Below are positions 50,946 through 59,882 of a stretch of DNA of 64,000 nt, piece after piece. Under the pieces are notes generated by a model. It was given only the letters and a program-made list of their open reading frames with translations. It made no database searches and was not told where the DNA came from. Numbering within the stretch: position 1 is the first letter of the stretch; each line of letters opens with the position of its first letter. The position numbers were made by a program, and so were the translations under genes. Source of the stretch: CAVPCY01 sp963770765 (GTDB taxonomy: Bacteria; Actinomycetota; Coriobacteriia; Anaerosomatales; PHET01); NCBI GenBank assembly GCA_963770765.1, contig CAVYQS010000012.1, forward strand, positions 124,001-188,000, given 5' to 3'.

Positions 50946-51757
50946 AGCGGGATCGACCTCGATTCATGGCGGCTGACAGGGAGACAGACGTCGGAGTATC
51001 CGGCGGCCACCAACGCGGCGTAGGCGACCTCGATGTCGAGACCGACCTCATCGGCCGCGTGAGCGTCCGACCCGGCCGTTGCCCCCACACCCGCCGACCG
51101 GAACGCGACGAGCAGGTCATGGGCCGGGTAGATCTCGGCCACCGGCTTTCGCATGCCGGCCGTCGAGACCTCGATGAGCACCCCGCCATCGGCCGCCGCG
51201 CGCGCGGCTTCTTCGTAGAGTCCGCGCGGGTCGAACGACGGGCGGTGCCCGAACTTCTTGACCAGATCCGGATGGGCCATCACGTCGAACAGACCGCTGC
51301 GAGCCGCGTGGCACCAGTGCGCGAAGTAGCTGACGTAGACCTCGTCGACGTCCCGGTCATCCCACTCTTCGAGATGGTGGGGGTCATCGAACGCCCACTC
51401 GCCGAGGAAGTGCACGCTGCCGAGAAGAACCTGTACCCCGGCGTGCGCGGCGACCTCGCGGATCGCGGCCGTCTCGTCTTCTCGGCCGGGGATCCAGTCC
51501 GCTTCGGCGCCCAGCACGACCTGCAGCCCCTTGGCGCGCTCCGCCCACAGACGGACGTCGTCGGCGTAGGCACCGAGCTTCTCGGCGGGCATCGAGATGT
51601 GGTTGTGGGGGTCCATACCGTCGGGCAGAGGCAGATGCTCGGTGAGTACGATGCCACCCAGGCCCTTGAAGATCGCCGCGCTGATCATCTGGCCCACCGA
51701 ACCGCTGCCATGGCCGGACAGCTCGGTGTGAACGTGGCAGTCGATCAGCTCGCGCAC
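50942..51757 (-). CDS. PHP-family histidinol-phosphatase (HisK/HisJ type)
   Basis: The 271-aa PHP phosphoesterase starts MRELIDCHVHTELSGHGSGS with the first HxH metal motif. It continues with LTEHLPLPDG, LGAEADWIP, LLGSVHFLGEW, DVMAHPDLVKKFG and GSDAHAADEVG, the full set of metal ligands. The family commonly acts as histidinol-phosphatase, but no other his gene is in the window, so another phosphoester substrate is possible. It overlaps mnmA and Nif3 by 13 and 4 nt. Confidence 0.87.
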   Translation of the reverse strand: MRELIDCHVHTELSGHGSGSVGQMISAAIFKGLGGIVLTEHLPLPDGMDPHNHISMPAEKLGAYADDVRLWAERAKGLQVVLGAEADWIPGREDETAAIREVAAHAGVQVLLGSVHFLGEWAFDDPHHLEEWDDRDVDEVYVSYFAHWCHAARSGLFDVMAHPDLVKKFGHRPSFDPRGLYEEAARAAADGGVLIEVSTAGMRKPVAEIYPAHDLLVAFRSAGVGATAGSDAHAADEVGLDIEVAYAALVAAGYSDVCLPVSRHESRSIPL

Positions 51758-52797
51758 GAGATCACCCCTCCACCAAGAACCCTGTCGCCCTCATAGCATA
51801 CGACGCTTTGACCCGGTGCGACTCCGAAGAGCGGTTCGGTGAAGTCCACGATGAGCTCGTCTCCTTCGACCTGTGCGAGCGCATCGCGTGCGGCCATCCG
51901 GTAGCGAACCGCCGCGCCCACCCGAACGCGCTGGGTAGCGTGCCACACCACGTCCCGCGCCTCGATGCGACTGACCGCAAGCGCGTCGCGAGGACCCACG
52001 ACCACGCGGTTCGGCTCCGGCTCGACCCTGAGCACGAACAGCGGGTCCCCCGTGCCGCCGATGCCGATCCCCCTGCGCTGGCCGACCGTGTAGTGAGCGA
52101 TTCCCTCGTGCCGACCGAGCACCCTGCCGTCCGCGTCGACGATGTCACCCGGCGCGACCGCGGTCGGCGCGCGTTCGCCGACGACCGCCGCGTAGTCGCC
52201 GTCTGTGGCGAAGCAGGTCTCCTGGCTTTCGGGCTTGCGGGCGGTCGGCAGGCCGAACCGCTCCGCCATCGCCCTCACGTCGGCCTTGTGCAGCTCACCC
52301 ACCGGGAAGAGCACATGCTCCATCTGCTCCGGAGTCAAGCGGTAGAGGAAGTAGCTCTGGTCCTTTCCCGGGTCCATTCCGCGCGCGAGCCACGGCACAC
52401 CCGACTCATCGCGTTCGATGCGCGCGTAGTGTCCCGTGGCCAGGAACTCAGCGCCTTGGGCGGAGACCTTCGCGAGGAGGTCCGCGAACTTCACCCGGTC
52501 GTTGCACGCGATGCACGGGTTCGGGGTCTTGCCGGCGGCGTACTGCTCGGCGAACGGGGTCACCACATCGCGTTCGAAGATGTCTCGGTAGTTGAGCTGG
52601 TAGTGCGCGATTCCGAGCAGATCGCACACGCGCCGAGCATCACGCACCGCCGAGACAGAACAGCAGCCGCCCTCGGTGTCCGAGGACGGCCACAGCTGCA
52701 TGGTGACTCCGGTGACGTCGTGTCCTTGCTCGAGCAGGAGTGCAGCAGCCACACTCGAGTCGACACCGCCACTCATCGCGACGAAGACGCGCGCCAT
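51745..52797 (-). CDS. mnmA: tRNA-specific 2-thiouridylase
   Basis: MnmA thiolates U34 of Lys, Glu and Gln tRNAs. The 350-aa protein has the ATP pyrophosphatase loop AMSGGVDSSVAAALLLEQG, the catalytic Cys pair in NPCIACNDRVKF and SQETCFATDGDY, and the family motif GKDQSYFLYRL. It follows nifS and nifU, whose cysteine desulfurase can supply the persulfide sulfur, so the operon couples sulfur mobilisation to tRNA modification. Confidence 0.95.
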   Translation of the reverse strand: MARVFVAMSGGVDSSVAAALLLEQGHDVTGVTMQLWPSSDTEGGCCSVSAVRDARRVCDLLGIAHYQLNYRDIFERDVVTPFAEQYAAGKTPNPCIACNDRVKFADLLAKVSAQGAEFLATGHYARIERDESGVPWLARGMDPGKDQSYFLYRLTPEQMEHVLFPVGELHKADVRAMAERFGLPTARKPESQETCFATDGDYAAVVGERAPTAVAPGDIVDADGRVLGRHEGIAHYTVGQRRGIGIGGTGDPLFVLRVEPEPNRVVVGPRDALAVSRIEARDVVWHATQRVRVGAAVRYRMAARDALAQVEGDELIVDFTEPLFGVAPGQSVVCYEGDRVLGGGVISCAS

Positions 52798-52830
52798 CAG
52801 GAGGTCACCGACGGTGCCACACGTCGAACC

Positions 52831-53346
52831 CTAGCGCTGGCAGCAGACACTACACTCGCCGCCGGCACCCGAGGTGTCGTGGACGTGGTCCTCGTCGTGA
52901 TCGTGATCGTCCTCATCGGAGTGCGGGTCGAAGTTGGGGTCGGCGCTCTTGACCTCGCCGGCGATGGGCTCGCGGCCGTGCTTCTTGAGGTAGTCGTCGA
53001 CAGCCACCTTCAGGCCGTCGGTCGCAAGCACGCTGCAGTGCATCTTCGCCGGCGGAAGGCCTCCGAGCTCATCGGCGACCTGCTTCTTCGAGATCGCCAC
53101 CGCCTGATCGAGGCTCAGACCCTTGGCCATCTCGGTGACGATCGACGACGTGGCGATCGCCGCGCCGCAGCCCAGTGTCTGGAACTTCACATCGTTGATG
53201 TGATCGGTCTCGTCGACCTTGATGGTGATCTTCATCATGTCGCCGCAGACCGGGTTACCCACCTCGCCCACACCGTCGGCATCCTCGATGACGCCCACGT
53301 TGCGCGGGTTGTTGAAGTGGTCCATGACCTTATCGGAGTAGAGCAC
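52831..53346 (-). CDS. nifU: NifU/IscU-type iron-sulfur scaffold with acidic His-rich tail
   Basis: The scaffold assembles Fe-S clusters with NifS. The 171-aa protein begins MLYSDKVMDHFNNPRNVGVI and has the three cluster Cys in GNPVCGD, TLGCGAAIATSS and KMHCSVLA. After residue about 135 comes an unusual tail rich in Asp and His (DPHSDEDDHDHDEDHVHD), ending with CSVCC. The tail is a probable metal-binding or storage element; this part is inference. It starts 30 bp after nifS. Confidence 0.92.
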   Translation of the reverse strand: MLYSDKVMDHFNNPRNVGVIEDADGVGEVGNPVCGDMMKITIKVDETDHINDVKFQTLGCGAAIATSSIVTEMAKGLSLDQAVAISKKQVADELGGLPPAKMHCSVLATDGLKVAVDDYLKKHGREPIAGEVKSADPNFDPHSDEDDHDHDEDHVHDTSGAGGECSVCCQR

Positions 53347-53376
53347 GGGAGTTCCCTTCTCGGAGCGTGGATCTTC

Positions 53377-54564
53377 CTAGCCGGCGGTGGCGCCGAACAT
53401 CTTCGCGTACACGGGCGACATCGAACGGAGGCGCTCGACGATCGGGGGGAAGACCTCGAGGAAGTACTCGACGTCTTCGGCCGTCGTGAAGCGTCCGAGC
53501 GACAGCCGGAGGCTGCCGTGGGCGATCTCGGCCGGGCAACCTATCGAGAGCAGCACGTGGCTGGGCTCGAGCGAACCCGACGAGCACGCCGAGCCGGTCG
53601 ACACCGCGATCCCCTTGTTGTCGAGCTGGAGCAGCATCGCCTCGCCCTCGACGCCCTTGATGAGCAGTGGCGCGATGTTGGGAAGGCGCTCGCCGGTGCT
53701 CGCAGACGGCTCGGTGTTCTCGAGAGAACCCGTGATCCCGGATATCAGGCGATCACGCAGTCCCGCGAGGCGAACCATCTCATCGGGCTGCTCGGCGAGC
53801 ATGATCTCGAGGGCGACGGTCATGCCCACGACGCCGGGGGTGTTCTGGGTACCGGAGCGCTTCTTGAACTCCTGGCCGCCGCCGCGCGCCTGGGTCTCGA
53901 ACGGAGTGCGCCTCTTGAGGTACAGGGCGCCCACGCCCTTGGGTCCGTAGATCTTGTGGCTCGAGAACGAGGCGGCGTCGACACCGAGCTCCACCACATT
54001 GAACGGGATCTTCCCCAGCGTCTGGCAGGCGTCCGTGTGGAACAGCGCGCCGTGCTCGTGGGCGATGGCGGCGAGCGCCTTGATGTCGTTGACAGTACCG
54101 ATCTCGTTGTTGCCGTGCATGATCGACACGAGCTTGGTGTTCGGCCGGAGCGCCTCGCGCAGGTCGTCGGCGTGGATGTGCCCGTCGGCACGAGGAGCGA
54201 GGTAGCTGACCTCGTAGCCGTGCTTCTCGAGCCACTCCGCGGGGTGCAGCACGGCGTGGTGCTCGAACGCCGAGACGATCAGGTGCGCCCCGCCCTGCGG
54301 CGACACCTTCGACAGGATGCCGACAAGCGCGGTGTTGTCCGACTCGGTACCCCCGCTGGTGAAGATGACCTCATTGGGGCTCTCGGCGCCGATGGAAGCG
54401 GCGAAACGCTCCCGCGCATCCTCGACGCCGCGATACGCGTCGCGGCCCAGCGCATAGAGCGAGTTCGCGTTGCCGTACCGTTCGGAGAAGAACGGCATCA
54501 TGGCATCGAGCACCCGCTGATCGACCGGCGTTGTCGCCGCGTAGTCGAAGTACCTGGTCTCCAT
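53377..54564 (-). CDS. nifS: Cysteine desulfurase (NifS/IscS)
   Basis: This PLP enzyme releases sulfur from cysteine for Fe-S clusters and tRNA thiolation. The 395-aa protein starts METRYFDYAATTPVDQRVLD. It has HTDACQTLGKIPFNV, the PLP Lys in SFSSHKIYGPKGVGALYLK, and the active-site Cys in STGSACSSGSLEPSHVLL; the loop is short and of IscS/NifS group I type. It lies directly after the Rrf2 regulator and before nifU. Confidence 0.95.
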   Translation of the reverse strand: METRYFDYAATTPVDQRVLDAMMPFFSERYGNANSLYALGRDAYRGVEDARERFAASIGAESPNEVIFTSGGTESDNTALVGILSKVSPQGGAHLIVSAFEHHAVLHPAEWLEKHGYEVSYLAPRADGHIHADDLREALRPNTKLVSIMHGNNEIGTVNDIKALAAIAHEHGALFHTDACQTLGKIPFNVVELGVDAASFSSHKIYGPKGVGALYLKRRTPFETQARGGGQEFKKRSGTQNTPGVVGMTVALEIMLAEQPDEMVRLAGLRDRLISGITGSLENTEPSASTGERLPNIAPLLIKGVEGEAMLLQLDNKGIAVSTGSACSSGSLEPSHVLLSIGCPAEIAHGSLRLSLGRFTTAEDVEYFLEVFPPIVERLRSMSPVYAKMFGATAG

Positions 54565-54576
54565 AGCCGCTCTCCC

Positions 54577-55020
54577 CTATCCGCTGACAGTCTGCGTGTG
54601 TGAGTCCATGAGTTGCTGATTCCCCGCGAGTTCGGCCAGCGACGTGGTCGCGAAGACCTCCCGCAGCGCCCGCGTGGCTTTCGCCCACACCGGAGCCGCT
54701 GCACAGGCACCGCTTCGGGTGCACCCCGTCTCTCGCTCGGAGTCGCACACACTCGTCTCCAGCGGTCCCTCGAGTGCCTCGACGATCTCGAGTACGGTGA
54801 TCTGAGAGGGATCACGCGTGAGAACGAAGCCGCCCTTGGCACCACGAACCGCGGAGACGATCCCGCCTCGGCGCAACGCGACGAAGAGCTGCTCGAGGAA
54901 GCGGGGTGGTATCTCCCTGCGCTCGGCGATCTCCCGCGCGCTCACGGGCCCGGAGCCATACGTGCAGGCGAGGTCGATCATCGCCAACACTCCGTACTCG
55001 CTCTTGGCCGTCAATCGCAT
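54577..55020 (-). CDS. Rrf2-family (IscR-like) transcriptional regulator
   Basis: The 147-aa protein begins MRLTAKSEYGVLAMIDLACT, with the winged helix SAREIAERREIPPRFLEQLF and RGAKGGFVLTRDP. Three Cys in SVCDSERETGCTRSGAC (spacing x7 and x5) match the [2Fe-2S] ligands of IscR. It most likely senses Fe-S status and controls this nifS-nifU operon. ATG 55020 is chosen on conservation; an ATG eight codons upstream is possible. A consensus-like promoter and an inverted repeat precede it. Confidence 0.9.
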   Translation of the reverse strand: MRLTAKSEYGVLAMIDLACTYGSGPVSAREIAERREIPPRFLEQLFVALRRGGIVSAVRGAKGGFVLTRDPSQITVLEIVEALEGPLETSVCDSERETGCTRSGACAAAPVWAKATRALREVFATTSLAELAGNQQLMDSHTQTVSG

Positions 55021-55040
55021 CGAGGCGCCGCCTTCGGGGT

Positions 55041-55069
55041 GCAATCCCTACAGAATCAGTAATGATTGC
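55041..55069. promoter_or_regulatory. Inverted repeat in the rrf2 leader, candidate operator
   Basis: Arms GCAATC (55041-55046) and GATTGC (55064-55069) flank a 17-bp AT-richer centre between the -10 box and the start codon. Position fits autoregulation by the Rrf2 protein. Confidence 0.4.
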
Positions 55070-55097
55070 ATCTTACCCCGAAGGGCGACCGTGTCAA
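55070..55097 (-). promoter_or_regulatory. Promoter of the rrf2-nifS-nifU-mnmA operon
   Basis: Minus strand TTGACA (55092-55097), a 16-bp spacer and TAAGAT (55070-55075). The predicted start at about 55063 is 43 bp before the rrf2 ATG and inside the inverted repeat. Confidence 0.7.
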
Positions 55098-55400
55098 CCT
55101 GCAGCCGCCCGTACTCGGACAGGCGGCCTCGTCGGTGCGAAGCGTCCGATGGTCGCGCCCTCCAGACCGTTCGGAGGCACGCCGGGGCTTCTCGGCAAAT
55201 CGAACACGTGTCCGATTGTCTCCGCGACAACGCACGGCTACTATGGGCATCCGCCTCTCACTGCGGGAGGCGCACTGACTGGGGATCAGAATCGATGGTT
55301 GACAGCCACCAGGGTGGCGAGAACCCGCTGGATCTGCCCAGCCATACGCGAGGCCTCGGATGACCCCAACAGGCGCCGGGGCCTCGGTTCGTCTCCGGCC
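55098..55400. other. Intergenic region without a recognised feature
   Basis: About 300 bp between the rrf2 promoter and the ribH stop. I see no protein frame with family character, no tRNA and no clear terminator. A plus-strand open frame crosses it but continues antisense through ribH and has no recognisable domain. Confidence 0.6.
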
Positions 55401-55865
55401 CTATTCGAGCGACTTCATGAGGCTCGCCATCTCGATGGCGCCGTTGGCGGCCTCCCAGCCCTTGTTGCCGGCCTTCGTGCCACTGCGCTCGACGGCCTGT
55501 TCGATCGTATCGGCCGTGATGATGCCGAACATGACCGGTACCCCCGCGTCGAGCGAGACCTTGGCGATCCCTTTCGAGACCTCGCCGGCGACGTATTCGA
55601 AGTGCGGGGTGCCACCGCGAATCACGACGCCCAGCGCGATCACGGCATCGTAGCGGCCGCTCTTCGCGAGCTTGTCGGCGACGAGCGGGATCTCGAAGGC
55701 ACCCGGGACCCACGCCACGTCGATGTCGTCTGCCGCGACGCCGTGACGAACCAGAGCGTCTTGAGCGCCGGAGAGCAGGCGGCTGCCGAGCAACTCGTTG
55801 AAGCGCGAGACGACGATCCCGAGCTTCAGGCCGGTCCCGATCAGATGTCCCTCAAACGTTGCCAT
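55401..55865 (-). CDS. ribH: 6,7-dimethyl-8-ribityllumazine synthase
   Basis: RibH forms the lumazine precursor of riboflavin. The 154-aa protein starts [20 protein letters not shown] and has [34 protein letters not shown] with the catalytic His, and [23 protein letters not shown] 55865 overlaps the ribBA stop by one base (TGATG), which sets the start inside a much longer open frame. It is the last gene of the rib operon. Confidence 0.96.
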   Translation of the reverse strand: MATFEGHLIGTGLKLGIVVSRFNELLGSRLLSGAQDALVRHGVAADDIDVAWVPGAFEIPLVADKLAKSGRYDAVIALGVVIRGGTPHFEYVAGEVSKGIAKVSLDAGVPVMFGIITADTIEQAVERSGTKAGNKGWEAANGAIEMASLMKSLE

Positions 55866-57121
55866 CAGGTGGTCCCTTCTTCCAAGGGCGCCGATCCGCT
55901 CAGGGTGAGCGTGTGCGCCAGCTTCTCCTTCTTGGTGCGCAGGTACTCGTAGTTCGCCGGACACGACTCGACCTCGAGTCCGACCTGCTCCGTTATGGTG
56001 AGTCCGTAGCCTTCGAGCCCCACGATCTTGCGCGGGTTGTTGGTGAGAAGGCGGATCGACTTGAGCCCCAGATCGCACAGGATCTGCGCACCGATGCCGT
56101 AATCGCGCAGGTCCGCCGGGAAGCCGAGTGCCTCGTTCGCCTCGACGGTGTCGGCACCCTGCTCTTGGAGCTCGTATGCCTTGAGCTTGTTACCGAGCCC
56201 GATGCCGCGACCCTCGTGACCCACGATGTAGAGGATCACGCCCCGGCCCTCCTGCTGCACACGCCGCATCGCCTCTTCAAGCTGGGCGCCGCAGTCGCAC
56301 CTCAGTGAGTGGAAGACGTCACCGGTGAGACACTCGGAGTGAACGCGCACCAACACGTCCTCGGCACCGTCGACGTCACCGACGACGAGCGCCATGTGCG
56401 TGCGCCCGTCGGTCGTGGAGGTGAAGCCGTAACCGGTGAACTCGCCGAAACGCGTGGGCAAGATGACCTTGGACGACCGATCGACGAGGCGCTCGCTGCG
56501 GCGACGGTAGCGTATGAGGTCGGCGACGGTGATCATCTTCAGCCCATGCTGAGCAGCGAACGTCTCGAGTTGCGGCCTGCGAGCCATCGAGCCGTCAGGA
56601 CTGATGATCTCGCAGATCAGGCCCGCCGGCGTGAGCCCCGCGAGCCGTGCGAGGTCCACGGCGGCCTCGGTATGGCCGGCACGTTCCAGGACGCCGCCGG
56701 GCCGCGCTCGCAGGGGAAACACGTGTCCGGGCATCGAGATGTCTTCGGGCCGCGTCGCGGGATCGATCGCAGCGAGCACGGTGCTGCATCGGTCCGCCGG
56801 CGAGATGCCGGTGGTGATCTTGCCCTTCGCGCCGATCGACACGTGGAACGCGGTGCCCTGCTCGGAGGTGTTCGTCTCGGTCATGGGAGGGATTCCGAGC
56901 CGCTCGAGACGCTCGCCGGTGAGCGGCAGACAGACAAGCCCCCGACCGTGGGTGATCATGAAGTTGACCGCCTCGGGCGTGGCCTTGTCTGCGGCCATGA
57001 CGAGGTCGCCCTCGTTCTCTCGGTCCTCGTCATCGACGACCACAAGCATCCTGCCTGCGGCGATCTCTTCGATCGCCTCGTCGATGGTGGAGAAGGGCGC
57101 GTGTGGAGACATGTGGGCCAC
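55865..57121 (-). CDS. ribBA: Bifunctional DHBP synthase/GTP cyclohydrolase II
   Basis: RibBA provides both riboflavin precursors. The 418-aa protein has a RibB half ([19 protein letters not shown], then [20 protein letters not shown]) and a RibA half with the zinc Cys residues in [20 protein letters not shown] and the motif [19 protein letters not shown]. The start is GTG 57121, sharing a base with the ribE TAG; ATG 57112 is also possible. Both halves look catalytically complete. Confidence 0.96.
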   Translation of the reverse strand: MAHMSPHAPFSTIDEAIEEIAAGRMLVVVDDEDRENEGDLVMAADKATPEAVNFMITHGRGLVCLPLTGERLERLGIPPMTETNTSEQGTAFHVSIGAKGKITTGISPADRCSTVLAAIDPATRPEDISMPGHVFPLRARPGGVLERAGHTEAAVDLARLAGLTPAGLICEIISPDGSMARRPQLETFAAQHGLKMITVADLIRYRRRSERLVDRSSKVILPTRFGEFTGYGFTSTTDGRTHMALVVGDVDGAEDVLVRVHSECLTGDVFHSLRCDCGAQLEEAMRRVQQEGRGVILYIVGHEGRGIGLGNKLKAYELQEQGADTVEANEALGFPADLRDYGIGAQILCDLGLKSIRLLTNNPRKIVGLEGYGLTITEQVGLEVESCPANYEYLRTKKEKLAHTLTLSGSAPLEEGTT

Positions 57122-57786
57122 TACTTCCCTTCGGTGAAGTCGCGAAGCATGTCACCCAGACCGCGGCGCGCTGCCGCCGGCTCATCGTCGTCGTAGGCGT
57201 AGACGTCCACGAAGCGCTTCACGTACTTGGCCATCATGTCCACCTCGACATTCACCGCCGAACCGATCGCCTTCTCCTTCAACGTCGTGACCTGCTCGGT
57301 GTGCGGTACCACGGCCGCGGCGATGGAGTCACCTTTGATCTGCGCGACCGTCAGCGAGATACCATCGATCGCGACGGAGCCTTTGGGGATCAGGTACTCC
57401 AGCAGGTCGCGGGGCACCTGGAACTGGTAGATGGTGCTGTTGCCGGCGGCATGCCGAAGCAGCAGCTTACCCATGCTGTCGACGTGCCCGGTCACCAAGT
57501 GCCCGCCGAGCCTGTCGGAGAGCCTCACTGCGCGCTCCAAGTTGACCTTCCCACCCTGGCGAAGCATCCCGAGGGTCGTCTTGTCGAGCGTCTCGGCGGA
57601 GACGTCGGCGATGAACGCCCCGCGGATGAACTTGACCACGGTGAGGCATACCCCGTCCACGGCGATGGAGTCTCCGATCGCCATGTCACGGCCGAAGTCG
57701 GGTGCGTAGACCTCTATCTGCGCCCCACCTGACACCCTGTCGGCACGCGTGATGATGCCCTGGGTTTCGATGAGTCCTGTGAACAC
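57121..57786 (-). CDS. ribE: Riboflavin synthase
   Basis: This enzyme dismutates two lumazine molecules to riboflavin. The 221-aa protein starts MFTGLIETQGIITRADRVSG and has two similar lumazine-binding repeats: GDSIAVDGVCLTVV with LVTGHVDSMGKL, and GSVAIDGISLTV near residue 135. The C-terminal 20 residues (DDEPAAARRGLGDMLRDFTE) form a trimer-type helix extension. It lies between ribD and ribBA. Confidence 0.95.
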   Translation of the reverse strand: MFTGLIETQGIITRADRVSGGAQIEVYAPDFGRDMAIGDSIAVDGVCLTVVKFIRGAFIADVSAETLDKTTLGMLRQGGKVNLERAVRLSDRLGGHLVTGHVDSMGKLLLRHAAGNSTIYQFQVPRDLLEYLIPKGSVAIDGISLTVAQIKGDSIAAAVVPHTEQVTTLKEKAIGSAVNVEVDMMAKYVKRFVDVYAYDDDEPAAARRGLGDMLRDFTEGK

Positions 57787-57805
57787 GAGGGCTCCTCTCC
57801 TCTCG

Positions 57806-58936
57806 CTACGGCACGTCGGCGCCCAGTGGGCGCCAAACGGTGACTGACACGTCCTGAACGATACCCGCTTCGACCGGTACGAAGCGGTGTACGAGCTTGC
57901 GGGAGTCCCTGTCGGCGGCCCCGTCGTAGAGCGAGGGAGCGCCGGGTCCGGCCATGCCTCCGGCGGTCACGGTCACCAGCCGGTCCATGCACCCGGGTGT
58001 GCGCCACAGGCTTGTGAGGAGGCGGGGGCCCGGCTCGACGAGCACCTCGCCCACGCCTCGGTCGCCCAGGACAGCGAACGCCCCGGCCAAGCCCCGCGAC
58101 GCATCGTAGCGCGACACAAGCACGGAGTCCGGAAGCGCTTCCACCGTGGTCGGGTCGTCGAGGTCGTCGGAGATGAGCAGCAGCGTCGGAGCGCGGCCGT
58201 CCGAGAAGACACGGCTCCCTTGCGCAGGGATCGTGCGATGCGCCAACACGACCCGCAGCGGCTGGTGCTCCGCACGTCCGCCCGCATCGTCCCTGACCGT
58301 GAGCTCGGGGTCGTCGGCGATCACCGTCGCCGCGCCCACGAGCACCGCGTCCGAGTGACTCCGCAGCAGACGGGTGACGCTCGCTCCGGAAGCGCCGGTG
58401 ACAACAGCGGGCTCGCCGGGATCGAGCGCCACTCGGGCGTCGAGCGACAGCGCGACCTTCGCGGTGACAAGAGGCAGGCCCGTGGACACGCGCTTCAGCC
58501 AGCCCTCGTTGAGAGCAGCGAACGGGGTGGGGTCGTCAGCGAAGCCGATGGCCACGCCCGCGTCCCGGAGCCTCTCGGCCCCGCTGCCGGCACGTGGGTT
58601 CGGGTCGGGCATGCCGATGACGACCCGGGTGATCCCCGCAGCGATGAGCGCATCGGTGCAAGGAGGCGTCTTGCCGTGGTGAGCGCACGGCTCGAGGGTG
58701 ACGTAGGCCGTCGCCCCGCGGGCAGCATCGCCCGCGTGTGCGAGCGCGAACACCTCCGCGTGAGGCTCACCGGCACGAGGATGGTAGCCCTCGCCCACGA
58801 TGCGTCCATCGGAGACGATGACGCAGCCGACGCAGGGATTGGGCCACGTCGCCCCGCGGCCGCGGAGGGCCAGCTCGAGCGCGCGGCGCAGGTGCGGGTC
58901 ATCGACCCGAGATGCGACATCGTCAAAGAGCCGCAT
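57806..58936 (-). CDS. ribD: Bifunctional pyrimidine deaminase/reductase RibD
   Basis: RibD carries out two steps of riboflavin synthesis. The 376-aa protein has an N-terminal deaminase with PNPCVGCVIV, GEPHAEVFAL and EPCAHHGKTPPCTDAL, holding the zinc His/Cys and catalytic Glu. The C-terminal reductase (about 150-370) has ALSLDARVALDPGEPAVVTG and VLVEPGPRLLTSL. It is the first gene behind the FMN riboswitch. Confidence 0.95.
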   Translation of the reverse strand: MRLFDDVASRVDDPHLRRALELALRGRGATWPNPCVGCVIVSDGRIVGEGYHPRAGEPHAEVFALAHAGDAARGATAYVTLEPCAHHGKTPPCTDALIAAGITRVVIGMPDPNPRAGSGAERLRDAGVAIGFADDPTPFAALNEGWLKRVSTGLPLVTAKVALSLDARVALDPGEPAVVTGASGASVTRLLRSHSDAVLVGAATVIADDPELTVRDDAGGRAEHQPLRVVLAHRTIPAQGSRVFSDGRAPTLLLISDDLDDPTTVEALPDSVLVSRYDASRGLAGAFAVLGDRGVGEVLVEPGPRLLTSLWRTPGCMDRLVTVTAGGMAGPGAPSLYDGAADRDSRKLVHRFVPVEAGIVQDVSVTVWRPLGADVP

Positions 58937-58948
58937 GAAGCGACCTTC

Positions 58949-59060
58949 CTTCTCCCATCCGGACTATGACCGTCGGCTCCGGAGTCTCACCGGATCGGCC
59001 CCTTTCGGGGTTCGCGGGCTGTAACCGCCGGTGGGGAATCTCACCCCGCCCTGAAGAAAG
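58949..59060 (-). ncRNA. FMN riboswitch (RFN element)
   Basis: The ribD leader contains the RFN signatures in order: TTCAGGGCGGGGTGAGATTC, CCCACCGGCGGTTACAGCCC, GCGAACCCCGAAAGGGGCC, then GATCCGGTGAGACTCCGGAG, CCGACGGTCATAGTCCGGAT and the closing GGGAGAAGG. The 3' end of the aptamer (GGGAGAAGGAAGG) lies a few bases from the ribD ATG, so it can mask the ribosome site; translational control is likely and no separate terminator is seen. Confidence 0.96.
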
Positions 59061-59152
59061 CGATTCGGAGTTTACCACACAGAGCACCTGCGCAGCCGCG
59101 CCGCGGGACGCGTTCGAGCCAGCGTGCAGCGCGGTCGCGGTTCTCCCTCGAG

Positions 59153-59824
59153 CTAGGTGACTGCCTCAGCCGCCGCCCTGATCGCGGCCATGGCGGCGAT
59201 CGGATCCGCTTCACCGAACACCGCGTTGCCCGCTACGAGACAGCGCGCACCGACCTCGGTGACCAGAGGCGCGGTCGTCGTGTTGATACCGCCGTCGACC
59301 TGGATCATCGGCTGCAGACCGAGCTCACCGCACATCCAGGAGAGCTCGCTCACCTTCTCCACACTGCGCTCGATGAAGCTCTGGCCGCCGAATCCGGGGT
59401 TCACGCTCATGATCAGGATCATGTCGACTATCCCGAGTACCTCCACGAGTTGGTCGACCGAGGTCCCCGGATTGACGCTCACCGCAGGCGACGCGCCCGC
59501 TTCACGGATGCGGGTGAGTGTGCGATGAAGATGCGGGCATGACTCGACGTGCACCGTGATGCTGTCGGCGCCCGCATCGAGATACCACTCGATCGTCGAA
59601 TCCGCGTTGTCGATCATGAGGTGCACGTCGAGGGGCTTGGTGGCCACTCGCTTGAGTGCCTTGATCACCGGCGGGCCGATCGTGAGGTTCGGGACGAAGT
59701 GTCCGTCCATGACATCGACGTGGATGAAGTCCGCGCCGCCTGACTCGACGATCTCGACCGCTTCGGCAAGGCGCGTGAAGTCCGCCGAAAGGATCGACGG
59801 CGCAATCAGGACCCGCTCGCTCAT
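59153..59824 (-). CDS. rpe: Ribulose-phosphate 3-epimerase
   Basis: Rpe interconverts ribulose 5-phosphate and xylulose 5-phosphate. The 223-aa TIM barrel has IAPSILSADFTRLAEAVEIV, the metal ligands in HVDVMDGHFVPNLTIG and PLDVHLMI, SVNPGFGGQSF, and QVDGGINTTTAPLV. It ends a run der-plsY-gpsA-rpe on the minus strand. Confidence 0.96.
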   Translation of the reverse strand: MSERVLIAPSILSADFTRLAEAVEIVESGGADFIHVDVMDGHFVPNLTIGPPVIKALKRVATKPLDVHLMIDNADSTIEWYLDAGADSITVHVESCPHLHRTLTRIREAGASPAVSVNPGTSVDQLVEVLGIVDMILIMSVNPGFGGQSFIERSVEKVSELSWMCGELGLQPMIQVDGGINTTTAPLVTEVGARCLVAGNAVFGEADPIAAMAAIRAAAEAVT

Positions 59825-59882
59825 AGCTGGTATGCCCCTCTCGAAAGCATCGTGGCGCCGGCGAACCGACCGGGACTGCGTG

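Noticed and set aside
51808..54603. 931-codon plus-strand frame
   Set aside because: Antisense to mnmA, nifU and nifS, all of which have full catalytic motifs; the frame is a product of high GC content.
54906..55952. Plus-strand frame through the rrf2-ribH gap
   Set aside because: No domain, no ribosome site, and antisense to two well-supported genes.
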